In this document: positions 33,408 through 43,400 of the stretch, piece after piece | Layout: each line of letters starts with the position of its first letter | Numbering within the stretch: the stretch's first letter is position 1 | NCBI GenBank assembly: GCA_964482435.1 | Contig: CAYZXL010000016.1 | Location: 1-64,000 of the forward strand | Source of the DNA: CAYZXL01 sp964482435 | Lineage (GTDB): Bacteria > Auribacterota > JABMQX01 | Length of the DNA: 64,000 nt | Direction: 5' to 3' | Program-made: the position numbers and the translations under genes | The notes under the pieces: generated by a model | The model's input: the letters and a program-made list of their open reading frames with translations, nothing else | Told to the model about the DNA's origin: nothing | Databases searched by the model: none

Positions 33408-33995
33408 CTACTTGGGCCAACGCACCACGAACGACTCCCATTCGTAAGATAGCCTTCCGCCAAGCGTCGAGTAGCTCGCCCAGGATGAATTCGGCCAAGA
33501 GGCCTTCGCAAGAAGGGCAAATTGCCCTGCCATGGCGTCCACCAAAGTGCCGAGGCAGGCACGCGCGAACTCGGCGTTTCGATTGTGCTTGACCGTGTTG
33601 TAGTCGTGATACCATTGTAGCGGCGGCTCCGCGGTGGACCAACCGCGAAAGGGGGAAACGCACCAGGGCTCAGGGCACCACAGGAGGAACACGACCTCCG
33701 CCGGTCCCAGATGGAACGTACCATCAAGCGTGCTGTAATCCCTTACTGTCATTTTCTTCGGAGACTTCCTACACCCACCGTCCTTCAGGAGGTCCTTAGC
33801 AAGGCTTTCAAAATCCGTGCATACTCTCAAGAGCAAGCTGTAGATTCGGTGGGAGAATGTCCCAGCGTTGGCATCAACAGGCTCGATGAACTCGAGAATC
33901 TCCTGGAGGTCTTTGGTTAGGAGTTCAAAGGACGCTTCATAGTTCGCAAACACTACCATCTTTAGTGTCCCAAATTGACGTGGTAGGGCTAACAT
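33408..33995 (-). CDS. Unrecognised protein with a WYHDYNTVKH motif
   Basis: A 195-residue, mostly helical protein. Helical segments FELLTKDLQEILEFIEPVDA and RIYSLLLRVCTDFESLAKDL precede the motif WYHDYNTVKHNRNAEFARAC, a W-x-x-x-Y-N-x-x-K-H pattern seen in several uncharacterised families and reminiscent of HEPN-type proteins, though the HEPN R-x4-6-H motif is not clear. The ATG at 33995 has no good ribosome-binding site; another is at 33959. It lies 63 nt upstream of the retropepsin gene and could be cotranscribed with it. Function unknown. Confidence 0.55.
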   Translation of the reverse strand: MLALPRQFGTLKMVVFANYEASFELLTKDLQEILEFIEPVDANAGTFSHRIYSLLLRVCTDFESLAKDLLKDGGCRKSPKKMTVRDYSTLDGTFHLGPAEVVFLLWCPEPWCVSPFRGWSTAEPPLQWYHDYNTVKHNRNAEFARACLGTLVDAMAGQFALLAKASWPNSSWASYSTLGGRLSYEWESFVVRWPK

Positions 33996-34099
33996 GGACC
34001 GAACCGGCTCTGTCCCGTCGAGCTCTTTACGAATATAGCGGATTGCTGCGGATTGTCAAGGGCAGAAGCCGCGCGGGTGTGGCTGCGTAATCGTGGCAT

Positions 34100-34247
34100 T
34101 CACGCGGCCTTTGTTTGCTCCCATATATGCCGCTTGTGCCAGACAACCAGCGACTCTTTCCGGTGATCCCAAAGGCGATCGAAGCTACCGTCTCGCATGG
34201 CGCAGCGCACTCCCAAGACCTGTTCGGCTCCTTTGGTGCTCCACCGT
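34100..34247 (-). pseudogene. Transposase C-terminal fragment
   Basis: In frame: RWSTKGAEQVLGVRCAMRDG, then SFDRLWDHRKESL and a tail ending KAA. The pattern R-W-S-x-x-G-A-E-x-x-L-x-x-R-C-A and the W-D-x-x-W/F-x-H-R end match C-termini of ISKra4/UPF0236-like transposases. The whole catalytic domain that should lie between this and the N-terminal stub is missing. Confidence 0.55.
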
Positions 34248-34358
34248 CCCGCCTTCGGGCGGGATTTGCACCTTGCCTGCACCAGACTCTTGCATTGGGC
34301 TTCCACATCCCCGCCCCGACAAATCAGCCGTTTCCCAGCTTGCTCATTCTGTCCCGCC

Positions 34359-34583
34359 TTAGGCGGGACCACCACACTGGGGACACAACGGCGTTGCCGA
34401 ATCGTCCTCGGCCTCATCGCACCAGCTCTGTAACCATTCCCTTCCCAGTTGCTCCGTCGCCTCTTTCAACGCCTTCTCCACATCCCGAAAACGCCTGAGA
34501 CAACCGGGCATCTTCGCCGCTACCTTCTCCACAATCCCCAACGCATCTCTGCGCAGCTGTTCCTTCAGTCGCTCTTCGTCCAT
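34359..34583 (-). pseudogene. Transposase N-terminal fragment
   Basis: 75 residues: MDEERLKEQLRRDALGIVEK, then CLRRFRDVEKALKEATEQLG and a cysteine pair in PLCPQCGGPA, followed at once by a stop. ISKra4-like transposases begin with a similar helical part and a C-P-x-C-G-G zinc knuckle leading into the catalytic domain, which is absent here. The ATG has AGGAGG at good spacing, so this stub may still be translated. Confidence 0.65.
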
Positions 34584-34681
34584 CTTCCAAACCTCCTCTA
34601 CCTGCCCAATTCTCCGCTTCTCTCCATCCCCCATGATGCCAACCACCCCCGCCAACCTGCCACCAAAATACAGCCACACCC

Positions 34682-35200
34682 GTACAATATACTGTAACGC
34701 CTTACTTATTGGCGGCCGAGGTCGGAGAGAAGAAGCCAGGAGTTCGACAGGACAACAGCATGAGCCGGATAACCCTGAAAATCCTGTTAATCGTGTCTCA
34801 CATTCCTCTGCGCCCTCTGCGTTCTCTGCGCTGAAAATGGGCGCTACGCGGTCACCATTTGGACGGGAATTCTTTCTCCCGCCGAAGGCGGGAAGGACGC
34901 AAAGGAGCAAGCCCCATGAGTTTCTGGCGTCTTAGCGTCTTGGCGAGAAAAAACAGGGTTGATAGGAGGATTTTCATGGTCTCCGGGTGTGCGAAGCTCA
35001 TGAGCGACTGCGGTGAATCGCCCCGTGACGGAGCGGTTACTGGAAACTCTTGACGACTATTGACCCACTGCCGTTGGAATGGTATCTTAAGAGGATGAAT
35101 GGTCACGCTTTTCCCGCAGAAATCTTCTTGCGGTGGTCCTATGTTTGTGGTATGTTAATACTGCTGAGATGGAAGGGCTTATTTACAGCTTGGAGGAATC
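34682..35200. other. Intergenic with dispersed repeats
   Basis: About 520 bases. They hold an AATCCTGTTAATCGTGTC piece of the AGGAT repeat family (34780-34798), a CGCCCTCTGCGTTCTCTGCG block (34812-34831; reversed at 62139-62167), a TCCCGCCGAAGGCGGGA hairpin (34877-34893) and GGCGTCTTAGCGTCTTGGCG (34926-34945), followed by GAGAA. The pseudopilin promoter is at 35060. No coding frame is supported. Confidence 0.6.
35060..35088 (+). promoter_or_regulatory. Candidate promoter of the pseudopilin gene
   Basis: -35 TTGACC (35060-35065), 17-bp spacer, -10 TATCTT (35083-35088), about 110 nt upstream of the ATG. A second weaker pair (TTGCGG 35128, TATGTT 35151) lies nearer. Confidence 0.45.
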
Positions 35201-35848
35201 ATGAAAACACTTCGTAAAGGACATCTTGGGTTCACGCTAATCGAGCTACTTGTGGTTATAGCTATCATTGCGATTCTTGCAGCGATGCTTCTTCCGGCGC
35301 TTCAGGCAGCAAAGGAGAAAACCCGCCAGACCAAGTGCCTATCCAATCTTATGCAGATAGGAAGGGCGTTTCGGTTGTATCTCAACGAGAACGACGGACG
35401 CTGGCCCCCCAACGAGCTGACCGTTCGCTACTCCTACCTCGAGACGATCAAGAACCAGAAGGGGAAGTATCGCCTCTACCCGACTTACGTTGACAACATT
35501 GAGGTCTTTAAGTGCCCGAGCAACCTCAAGAACTACCCCTCCCCGAACGGTGAGCAGTACTACGAGTACAATTACAGGCTGTTCATGGGGTTGGACGATA
35601 TCGGCGATCAGGACCTCGACCACGGCCGCACGGAGGAAGACGTTCTCCGTCCCCCGATTACGCCGATGGTCCACGACACCGATGGCTACACGACAAACAA
35701 GCGAATGGATGCCGAGGACAACCACGGCACGGCTGGCGGGAACATAGTGTTCGCGGACTTCCACGCGAAGTGGATCCCGGGCCAGCAGTGGTTCGAGGCA
35801 GTAGGAGGCGATAACCCAGCCTACAATTTCCCCTATCGTGACCATTGA
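35201..35848 (+). CDS. Type II secretion-like pseudopilin with H-x9-DG tail
   Basis: A 215-residue exported protein. The class III prepilin signal is clear: a short basic leader (MKTLRKGHLG) cut before Phe by prepilin peptidase, with the conserved Glu of FTLIELLVVIAIIAILAAML in the methylated helix. The C-terminal domain is beta-rich and carries HGTAGGNIVFADFHAKW, a variant of the H-x9-D-G signature used for such proteins in planctomycetes and related bacteria. The Shine-Dalgarno GGAGG is 6 nt upstream. It has no neighbouring pilus or secretion gene, so it probably works with machinery elsewhere in the genome. Confidence 0.9.
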   Translation: MKTLRKGHLGFTLIELLVVIAIIAILAAMLLPALQAAKEKTRQTKCLSNLMQIGRAFRLYLNENDGRWPPNELTVRYSYLETIKNQKGKYRLYPTYVDNIEVFKCPSNLKNYPSPNGEQYYEYNYRLFMGLDDIGDQDLDHGRTEEDVLRPPITPMVHDTDGYTTNKRMDAEDNHGTAGGNIVFADFHAKWIPGQQWFEAVGGDNPAYNFPYRDH

Positions 35849-36218
35849 GGCTTTGCCCCTCAGCGGCCTTCGGTGCTGCGGGCGCGAGGTTGGCCCCTGG
35901 CTGCGGGCGCAGCGACGGTATTTTCCTGGCGTCAGCGGTCAAGGTGCAATTGTCCGGCGAAACGGCCGCGAAGCCCTTGCGCGCCTGCGTAATCGTGTTG
36001 TTTCCTCCTGCCACCCCGTTACCCTATTGACTCATCTCACCCTCAAGGTCTATCTTTGGAATGGCTCGGTCGTGGAAGCGCACGCTGCGTCATTTCTGCT
36101 GATCGCCTATCAGGTCTAAGTCCAGGCGGGTTTCGTCGAAGTCGCGCGGGCGGTTTTTTTCCCCGTTCGCTCCCCTCGGCGCAGAACCGCCTCGGCTCAC
36201 TGTGGAGAAGGGGGTTCC
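35849..36218. other. Intergenic upstream of rqcH
   Basis: 370 bases without a supported gene. A candidate promoter for rqcH-mutS2 is at 36027-36056. A T-rich GCGGTTTTTTTCC run near 36150 has no convincing stem. Confidence 0.5.
36027..36056 (+). promoter_or_regulatory. Candidate promoter of the rqcH-mutS2 operon
   Basis: -35 TTGACT (36027-36032), an 18-bp spacer and -10 TATCTT (36051-36056), 163 nt upstream of the rqcH ATG. The -10 is the same TATCTT used in front of the pseudopilin and XRE genes. Confidence 0.4.
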
Positions 36219-37661
36219 ATGTCCCTCAGCAGTTCCGAACTGAAAATCATTTGCGACGAACTTAACCGGCTCCTCACAGGTGGCAGGCTGAAGTGTGTCG
36301 TCCAGTCCAGCAAGGGCCGGCTTTGCCTGACCATTGGGACGAGGGACTTTCACCATGATCTCCTGATTTGCCTCGAAGACCCCTTCATCAGAATTCATCT
36401 GACTCATGCCAGCCTCCGGGCCGAAAAGACCAGGTTCTTTTTCGGAGACCTATTGACCAAGCAACTCGTGGGCTTCAGAGTCGAGGAGGTCAGCCAGGTC
36501 AACGAGGACCGAATCGCGCAATTGCGCCTCGCAAAAAGCGGTCAGACTCGTTTCCTCTTAGTCGAGTTGTTTCGTACCAAGCCGAACATCTACCTCCTCG
36601 ACGAGAATCGAGTCGTCATAGCCGATTGGCGCCGGGAAGCCGCCGGCAAGGAGTATGTCCCCAAGCCGAAACCGCCAGTTCAGGCAACGCCGCCGAGGTT
36701 CGCCGCTTCCGGGAGCGAGGTGTTCAACTATGCCGTTGACAGAGAATATAGGAATGCCGAAGAGGAAGCCGCCGCCGAGAAGGAAAAAGCCGCTATCCTC
36801 GCCTGGCTCCAGAAGGAAACTCGTAAAACCGAGCTGCTCCTCGTCAAGTTAACCCTGGACCTCCGGGAAGCCGAGAAGTGGCAAGAACTCCACCAGAAAG
36901 CAGAGTTCCTCAAGTCCAATTTGTCTTCCCTGGAGAAGCAATCGCCACGCGTTCGACTCACGGATTGGACCACCGGAGAGCAAGTCCAGCTCGACCTCGA
37001 CCCTTCTGTCACCGTCCAGCAAAACATGGAGCGGATGTTCGAGCGGAGCAAGAAGCTGAAGCGCGGCTTGGGCCAGATTCGCAATCGCATCCGCGCCGCT
37101 GAGGAAAAGCTTTTCGGGCTGAAATCGGCAACCGAGCAGGTGAACCAACCGCCCAGTTTGGCTTCCACTTTTGCCCTCTTCGAGGCAGTCGCAGACATTC
37201 TTCGCCCGCGCAGGAAGCCACCCGCAAAGCCCGCCCGGGCCGTTTCGGTCCCTTCCCGGGCTTTCACGTCAAGGGAGGGATTCAAAATATATGTCGGCAG
37301 GAGTGCTGCGGAAAACGACCGCCTGAGTTTCGCCTTCGCCAGGGGAAGAGACCTCTGGTTCCACGCGAGGGACTTTCCCGGCTCGCACGTCGTCGTGAGG
37401 GCTAAAAGCCGCGCCGAAATCGGAAGGGAGACAATCCTTGATGCCGCCAACCTTGCCCTTTACTATAGCAAGGGGAAAGCGGATGGCGCCGGCGATGTGA
37501 TTTACACGGAAAGAAAATACATCGCCAGGGCCAGGGGCCCTTCTCGCGGGCAGGTCAACGTTTCCAGGCACCGCGTCATTCGCATCGAACTGGATGCAGG
37601 CAGGATAAAGCGTCTCAAGCAGAACGCGGCAGACTCTTCCGGCGAGGCGGCTGCCGATTGA
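36219..37661 (+). CDS. rqcH: RqcH/NFACT-family ribosome quality-control protein
   Basis: A 480-residue Rqc2-family protein. RqcH binds the 50S-peptidyl-tRNA complex and adds Ala tails to stalled chains to mark them for degradation. NFACT-N (residues 1-155) has LLTGGRL and the essential Asp97-Arg98 pair in NEDRIAQ, exactly the numbering of Bacillus RqcH. Two coiled-coil arms follow (about 175-330). The C-terminal NFACT-R domain (353-465) has YVGRSAAENDRLSF, RGRDLWFHARDFPGSHV and the RGPSRGQVNVSRH strand that binds RNA. The NFACT-N domain is shorter than in Bacillus, with no obvious tRNA-contacting HhH region. Its stop lies 11 nt before mutS2. Confidence 0.9.
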   Translation: MSLSSSELKIICDELNRLLTGGRLKCVVQSSKGRLCLTIGTRDFHHDLLICLEDPFIRIHLTHASLRAEKTRFFFGDLLTKQLVGFRVEEVSQVNEDRIAQLRLAKSGQTRFLLVELFRTKPNIYLLDENRVVIADWRREAAGKEYVPKPKPPVQATPPRFAASGSEVFNYAVDREYRNAEEEAAAEKEKAAILAWLQKETRKTELLLVKLTLDLREAEKWQELHQKAEFLKSNLSSLEKQSPRVRLTDWTTGEQVQLDLDPSVTVQQNMERMFERSKKLKRGLGQIRNRIRAAEEKLFGLKSATEQVNQPPSLASTFALFEAVADILRPRRKPPAKPARAVSVPSRAFTSREGFKIYVGRSAAENDRLSFAFARGRDLWFHARDFPGSHVVVRAKSRAEIGRETILDAANLALYYSKGKADGAGDVIYTERKYIARARGPSRGQVNVSRHRVIRIELDAGRIKRLKQNAADSSGEAAAD

Positions 37662-37672
37662 GGACAGTGCTC

Positions 37673-40066
37673 ATGGACTCGCGCGCACTGGAGAATCTCG
37701 AATTCAACGTGGTCAAGGACATCGTCGCTGACTTTGCCATCTCCGACCTCGGCCGCGACAGAATCAGGCAGCAGGAGGTCATGACCTCGTCCCAGGCCAT
37801 TCGCCGCGACTACGACCTCATCAAAGAAATGATGGATGCGATTGCCTGGCGAGAGACCATGCCCATAGACGGTCTCTCTGACGTCAGACCCAGCCTTCGC
37901 GCGGTTCGCCCCGCGGGCACATACCTCGATCCGCCGGATTTACTGCGAATCCACGAGCTCCTCAAAGCCGCTGGACGCCTCAAGAAGTATCTTGGGACTT
38001 ACCGCGAGGATTTTCCCAAACTCCACGCCATGATGGAACGATGCCAGCCCGTCCCCGAATTTGACAAAGCCGTCCGAACCGCCATCAACCCCGACGGCGA
38101 AATTGCGTCCAACGCCACCCCGGAGCTTGCCGAAATACGACACCTGATGACAGAGACGTCCGGCAAAATCGAGAAAATCTTCGACCGAATGATTCGCTCG
38201 GCCGAGATGAGAGAACTTCTTCAGGAAACTTACGTGACCGAGCGCAAGGGTCGAAAAGTCCTCCCGGTCAAAAGCGAGTTCCGCTCCCAGGTCTCGGGCA
38301 TCGTGCACGACCTCTCCATCAGCGGCGGCACCGTCTTCGTCGAACCCATGTCGGTGGTCGGCTTATCGAATGAATTGACCGAGCTTGCCGCACGAGAAAA
38401 GGAGGAGATTCGTCGAATCCTCCTCTCCTTGAGCAACTGCCTTCGACAAAACCTCGAGGCGGTCCTCACCACCGTCGAGACCATGTCCGAAATTGACATG
38501 CTCTATGCCAAGGCTCGCTTCGCGGCGAGGTACAAATGTTCCATCCCCGGCATCTCGACAGACCGCTCCCTCAAAATCGTCAACGGTCGCCATCCGCTTC
38601 TCCTGAAGTCCAAAGAAGACCAATGTGTTCCTCTCAACGTATCGCTCCGCGACTCTGATAGAGTTCTCGTCATCTCCGGCCCAAACGCCGGGGGCAAAAC
38701 CAGCGCGGCCAAAACCATTGCTGTCCTGTGCTTGATGGCTCAAAGCTCCACCCCCATCCCGGCAGACGTCAGCTCAGTTCTGCCCATCTGCAGCGGCTTT
38801 TTCGCCGACATCGGAGATTATCAGGACATCTCTCTCGGCGTGAGCACCTTCACCTCCCACCTCGGAGAAGTCAAACGCATCCTGGAAAATGTCTCCGAGG
38901 GGAGTCTGGTCGTCCTCGATGAGCTTGGAACCGCCACCGATCCCGCCGAAGGCGCGGTCCTTGCGGAAGCTATCCTCGAGGAGCTCACGCAGAAGGGAGC
39001 TTTGGCTGTTGTTACCTCTCACCTTCCATCCCTCAAGACGCTCGGCATGACACGCCAGTGGGCGAGAAGCGCCGCCGTGGGCCTCGACCCGCAGACCGAA
39101 AAGCCCAATTTCGTCCTGTCTATGGACATTCCGGGTGAAAGCAGCGGCCTTACCATCGCCCGTCAGCTCGGCATTCCACGCAGCATCATCGAGAGAGCCT
39201 ATTCGCTCATGTCCGACCAGCAAAGGGATTTGAGCCATGAACTGGAGGCTGTCCGAAAGGAAAAGGCAAAGGTTATCAGCGCATCCAGAGAGTTGCAGGA
39301 GGCCAGAAGCAGAGTCGAGGAAGAGAAAAACCGTTATGAAGACCTCCTGAAAGCCCTTGAAGCCGAGAAGGGAAAGGTGAAGCTCGAAAAGCTCAAGTTT
39401 CGGCAAACTGCTCTCACTGAGAAGCAGAAAATTCTCCGCGAAGCCAGAAAGCGCGTCGAAAAAATGATCGCCGCTCTCCCTTCCAGAAAGCATCTTTCCC
39501 AGGCAAAAAGAGAACTCCATGACGAGGACGCGGGCATCGAGGAAGAGACCAGACAGGTTCAGAAAGAGATTGATAAGCTGACCGGCGTTCCCGCGCGAGA
39601 TCTCGCCATCGAAGAGATTCGTGAAGGGATGGTCGTCTGGGCACGCAACCTCCGCCAACCCGGCACTGTCAAGGCTGTCTATCGCGGAGGGAAGAAAGCG
39701 GACCTTGTCGTGGATGGCGTCGTGTTCACCGTGGACGCCGATCAACTCGCTGAATGCCCCCAGGAAGAAATGCTCCATCGCGAGGAGCCCGGTAGAACCT
39801 CCATCCCGCGAAAGGAACTTGCCACGACCGAGTTGAATCTGGTAGGGGAGAGAGTGGAGAAAGCCATCGGCTTGCTCGACCAATTTATCAACGACGCTTC
39901 CCTTTCGGGCGCGGATAAGATTCGCGTCATCCACGGGTATGGCACGGGTGCTCTGCGAAAGGGAATAAGGGACTTTCTCGCCAGCCATCCGCTCGTGGAG
40001 GGTTTTCGACCCGAAGATGAAAGCGAGGGCGAAGGAGGCGCCGTCACAATCGTCAAGCTAAAGTAG
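37673..40066 (+). CDS. mutS2: MutS2, collided-ribosome splitting/anti-recombination ATPase
   Basis: A 797-residue MutS2. The lever and core domains lead to the ABC ATPase: Walker A ISGPNAGGKTS (about residue 335), DIGDYQDISLGVSTFTSHLG signature, and Walker B LVVLDELGTATDPAEG (about 411). A long coiled coil (520-640), a KOW-like segment (GMVVWARNLRQPGTVKAVYR, about 650) and a C-terminal Smr domain (719-790) with LNLVGERVE and HGYGTGALRKGI follow. The Smr start motif is L-N-L-V-G rather than L-D-L-R-G, so endonuclease activity may be weak. The ATG at 37673 has GAGGAC upstream. It lies directly behind rqcH; Bacillus MutS2 splits collided ribosomes, feeding RqcH. Confidence 0.94.
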   Translation: MDSRALENLEFNVVKDIVADFAISDLGRDRIRQQEVMTSSQAIRRDYDLIKEMMDAIAWRETMPIDGLSDVRPSLRAVRPAGTYLDPPDLLRIHELLKAAGRLKKYLGTYREDFPKLHAMMERCQPVPEFDKAVRTAINPDGEIASNATPELAEIRHLMTETSGKIEKIFDRMIRSAEMRELLQETYVTERKGRKVLPVKSEFRSQVSGIVHDLSISGGTVFVEPMSVVGLSNELTELAAREKEEIRRILLSLSNCLRQNLEAVLTTVETMSEIDMLYAKARFAARYKCSIPGISTDRSLKIVNGRHPLLLKSKEDQCVPLNVSLRDSDRVLVISGPNAGGKTSAAKTIAVLCLMAQSSTPIPADVSSVLPICSGFFADIGDYQDISLGVSTFTSHLGEVKRILENVSEGSLVVLDELGTATDPAEGAVLAEAILEELTQKGALAVVTSHLPSLKTLGMTRQWARSAAVGLDPQTEKPNFVLSMDIPGESSGLTIARQLGIPRSIIERAYSLMSDQQRDLSHELEAVRKEKAKVISASRELQEARSRVEEEKNRYEDLLKALEAEKGKVKLEKLKFRQTALTEKQKILREARKRVEKMIAALPSRKHLSQAKRELHDEDAGIEEETRQVQKEIDKLTGVPARDLAIEEIREGMVVWARNLRQPGTVKAVYRGGKKADLVVDGVVFTVDADQLAECPQEEMLHREEPGRTSIPRKELATTELNLVGERVEKAIGLLDQFINDASLSGADKIRVIHGYGTGALRKGIRDFLASHPLVEGFRPEDESEGEGGAVTIVKLK

Positions 40067-40145
40067 GTTTTGTGTTGGCACATGAATTGGCCAACCCGAC
40101 GACATATCCGGGCCGAAGGCGGGGGCCAAAGGCGAGGATATTCCG

Positions 40146-40290
40146 GACATGATTTACAGGATGGACGGGATTTTGGAAGGAGGGCGGGAAGCCACTCCTC
40201 CTTTGGCTCGGCGGCGTCACCGAAACTGACCAAGCTCAAAATGGGGCAAGCAGGATTCACAAAATCCTGTCTATCCTGTTCATCCTGTCA
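40146..40290. repeat. Dispersed inverted repeat, AGGAT/ATCCT type, copy 2
   Basis: Left arm 40146-40174 (GACATGATTTACAGGATGG, ACGGGATTTT) and right arm 40263-40290 (AATCCTGTCTATCCTGTTCA, TCCTGTCA). The right arm differs from the copy at 6105-6132 only at the last base. The middle has an unrelated GC-rich insert. It fills the mutS2-addB gap, and 40067-40400 holds nothing else. Confidence 0.8.
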
Positions 40291-40400
40291 AGGAAAACGA
40301 ATCAACTGAATTTATGAATCGGAGCTTTCAGGCAGGGTTCTCGTCGGAATCCTTGAGCGACGCGACGGGTGGCGACGAAAACCATGCGCAAGGATGATCA

Positions 40401-43400
40401 ATGCCAAAGGCGGTTCTCATCACAGGCCCGGCAGGTTCCGGCAAAACGGCTCACTGCCTTCGCGTCTGTCGGGAGGCGCTGAAAGAAAAGTCGCCCGGTC
40501 GAGTTATCTATCTCGTGCCCGGCGCCGATGCCGTTCGGGATACTGAAAGAAGTCTGCTGCTCGGCGGTGACTCGAAGGGCCTCATAGGCTCTGTCGTCAT
40601 GGACTTCGTCGGACTCGCGTTCCGCATTTTGAAAGAAGCGGGTCATTTCCCTCTCCGTCGGATCAGCTCCCTGGAAAAGACGTATCTCATTCATCTTATC
40701 CTGCGCGATATTCCTCTGAGTTTTTTTGGGAGCGCAAAAGCTTACGATGGCTTCGCGGAAGTCGTCGCGGATTTGATTGCTGAACTCAAGCGAGGGATGA
40801 TTTCCTCGGAGGATTTCCTCCGAGGATGCTTAGCCGCCACCCGGCACGGCGTCGAGAGAGAAAAAGTCCTCGAGCTCCACGCCATTTACCGCGCCTACCA
40901 GGAGATTTTGAAGAAATGGAATGCCTACGATGGCGACGGCCTCCAGTGGATGGCAGCGGAAGCCCTCGCCGCCGACCCCTCCCTTCTCTCCTCGGTCGAG
41001 ATTCTCCTCGTTGACGGCTTCGCCACCTACACCCCCGTCGAATTCGAAATTCTACGTGTCCTCATCTCGCGGGTCGCCGAGTCCCGCATCACCCTTTGCT
41101 GCGAGGCGGGGCGACCGGAAGTCTTCGGTTTCGTCGAGGGAACGTACACAAGGCTGAAGGAACTCTGTTCCGACAGCCTTGCTCTGAGCACCAACCGCGA
41201 TGTTCCCGAGCCCCTGACTCATCTCCAGAGAACGCTCTTCAGCCAGAGTGAAGCTCAGCTCTCCGCCGGAACAGTGGTCGCAATCCTCGCCTGCTCCGAC
41301 CCCGTGCGCGAGGTTGAAACCGTCGCCCGCCATATCGAAAAAATCCGCAGGGAAGAAGGGCTCGACTACAAAGACTTCATGGTGATTGCGAGAGACATCG
41401 CTCAGTATATAGCTCCCGTATCCGAGGTCTTCGCCGAGCGCCGAATTCCGTTCTGCGCCGCAGCCTCCGCCCCTCTCCCGCAGCAACCTTCCATCAAATC
41501 CCTCCTCTTTGCACTTCAGCTCCTGAACGGGGAATTTCGCGGCGACGCAATTCTTGCCCTCCTGAAAAACCCCTATTTCAATGACGATCCCGACATCGCA
41601 GCCCAAATCGAGAATTATGTGGATGAATTCGGGTTGTGGGACGAGGAGGAGTTTCGCCAGACCTGGACCGCAACCGGCGAGACCACGCGCGATGTCAATT
41701 GCCTCGACGCCTACAAAACCCGCCTCCTGGAGACCCTCGATAAACTTCGCTCGCAAGCGCGAGCCATCTCCTCCGCTGAAGAATTCCGCGACTTCGTTTT
41801 CCAGACCATCAAAGAACTCGGCCTTCTCCGCAGGACTGAGACAGCCGCTCAAGTCGCTGCTCAACCGCCGCGTCTGGGCGTCTCAGCAATTCCACCATTT
41901 TCGCCCGAGTATCGCGCGCTCCGCGCCCTCGCCTCCTTGCTCGATGCTATATGCGAATATGTCCGCTTGACTGACCTGCCACCATCCGACTACGCGACGT
42001 TCCTCGACATCCTCGAGCGAGGACTTTCCTGGGCACAGGTCCCCACTTCTCCGAGAAGCCTCAACTCCGTCCGGGTTACTTCCATCGTCGGAGGCGCCCC
42101 TGCTGCGGCGCCCGTGGTTTTCATATCCGGTCTTTGCGAGCGGTCGTTTCCGAGGGAGATCGTCAACGAACCTTTCTTCAAGGACCGCGAGCGCCGCTTG
42201 ATTAACCGCCAGGGGAAGATAATCCTTGACGAGCGCCTCCCACTTTCCTCCGGCGAGAGATTCTTTTTCTATACCGCCGTGTCAAGAGCCACACGTCGCC
42301 TCTTTCTCACTTACCCCGGCACCGACGATGCCGGAGAGGAGCTTGTCCCCTCTCATTACCTCGGCGAGGTTGTCAGGCTCTTTTCGGATTTGGAGGATGT
42401 CGCAAAGGAAACGCCCGCTCTGAGGGTTGTCCCCGACTTCGACTCCATCTCAGATGCGGTCGAGATGCGGAACTTCGTCTCTCACCACCTCGCGCGGAAG
42501 GCCGTGGAACAGGACGCTCAACACGACGAGCGTCAAAGCCTCGCCGCCCTCGCGTACAACGAGTTGTTGGGTGCCGGGGAATTCTCACCCCACAACTTGA
42601 TTTATCGCCCGCCCGCCCCAGACGCGAAGCTATCTGAAGATGTCTTCAGCGCCTCAAGGACGAATGTATATCCCACCAGCGTCTCGGAACTTGAAACCTT
42701 CGCGAGATGCCCCTTCCGTCACTTTTGCCAGTATCGTCTGCGGTTGAAAGAGCTGCCCCGCTACGAGTTCTCCCACGTCGAGGAGGGAACCCTGTATCAC
42801 CATGTCCTCGCCGCCCTTTACAGGGAAATCTATCAGACCTCCGGCGCCGAAGAAACCGGCTCTCGTCCGGACTCAGTGCCTCGGCGCCCCGGCATCGAGG
42901 CCATTCCCGGCGGGAAGCTTACTGCCCGGCTCCGCGAGCTCGCTGACGAATTTATCAAGTCCGGATATTCCCGCCTCTTCTGCACTCCTCGCATGGAAGT
43001 CCGCCGGCGCTCCGTCGAGACTAAACTCGCCAATTTCCTCGCGAGCGAGATTGAGAACCAGCGCACAAACGCCACGTGCCCGGCTTTTTTTGAGCTCTCC
43101 TTCGGACAGGGCAAAAGCCGCCACAATGCCGACAGCCGCTCCACGACCGAGCGTCTTTCCCTTTCCATTGAATCTCTGGCAGAAGACGAGACAGGCCAGG
43201 GGCCTGGCTCCTCTCGCTCTCAACCTGACGCGGCTCGGGGAATCAAGGTTCTCCTCTCCGGCCGCATGGATCGTGTTGACGCCTTCGACAGGGAAGGACA
43301 GGAATTTGGCATCGTCCTCGACTACAAGAGGTCCGAACGCCGCTCCGAGTGGGACCTCCGCAGCGGCACAGTCCTTCAGGCGGGCCTTTACATGCTTGCC

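Larger units (their letters stand above)
34075..34681 (-). mobile_element. IS remnant with perfect 11-bp terminal inverted repeats
   Basis: GGGTGTGGCTG at 34075-34085 and its exact complement CAGCCACACCC at 34671-34681 bracket 607 bp holding a transposase 5' part (34359-34583) and a 3' part (34100-34247) of the same gene type on the minus strand. The intervening sequence contains two GTCCCGCC/GGCGGGAC hairpins (34246-34264, 34351-34369). No target-site duplication was seen. The protein fragments resemble ISKra4/UPF0236-like transposases, so the family is inferred. It looks like an internally deleted, non-autonomous copy. Confidence 0.7.

Noticed and set aside
36140..36165. A rho-independent terminator at the T-run after GCGGGCGG
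   Set aside because: No stable stem precedes the T-run, and the position is just upstream of rqcH rather than after a gene.
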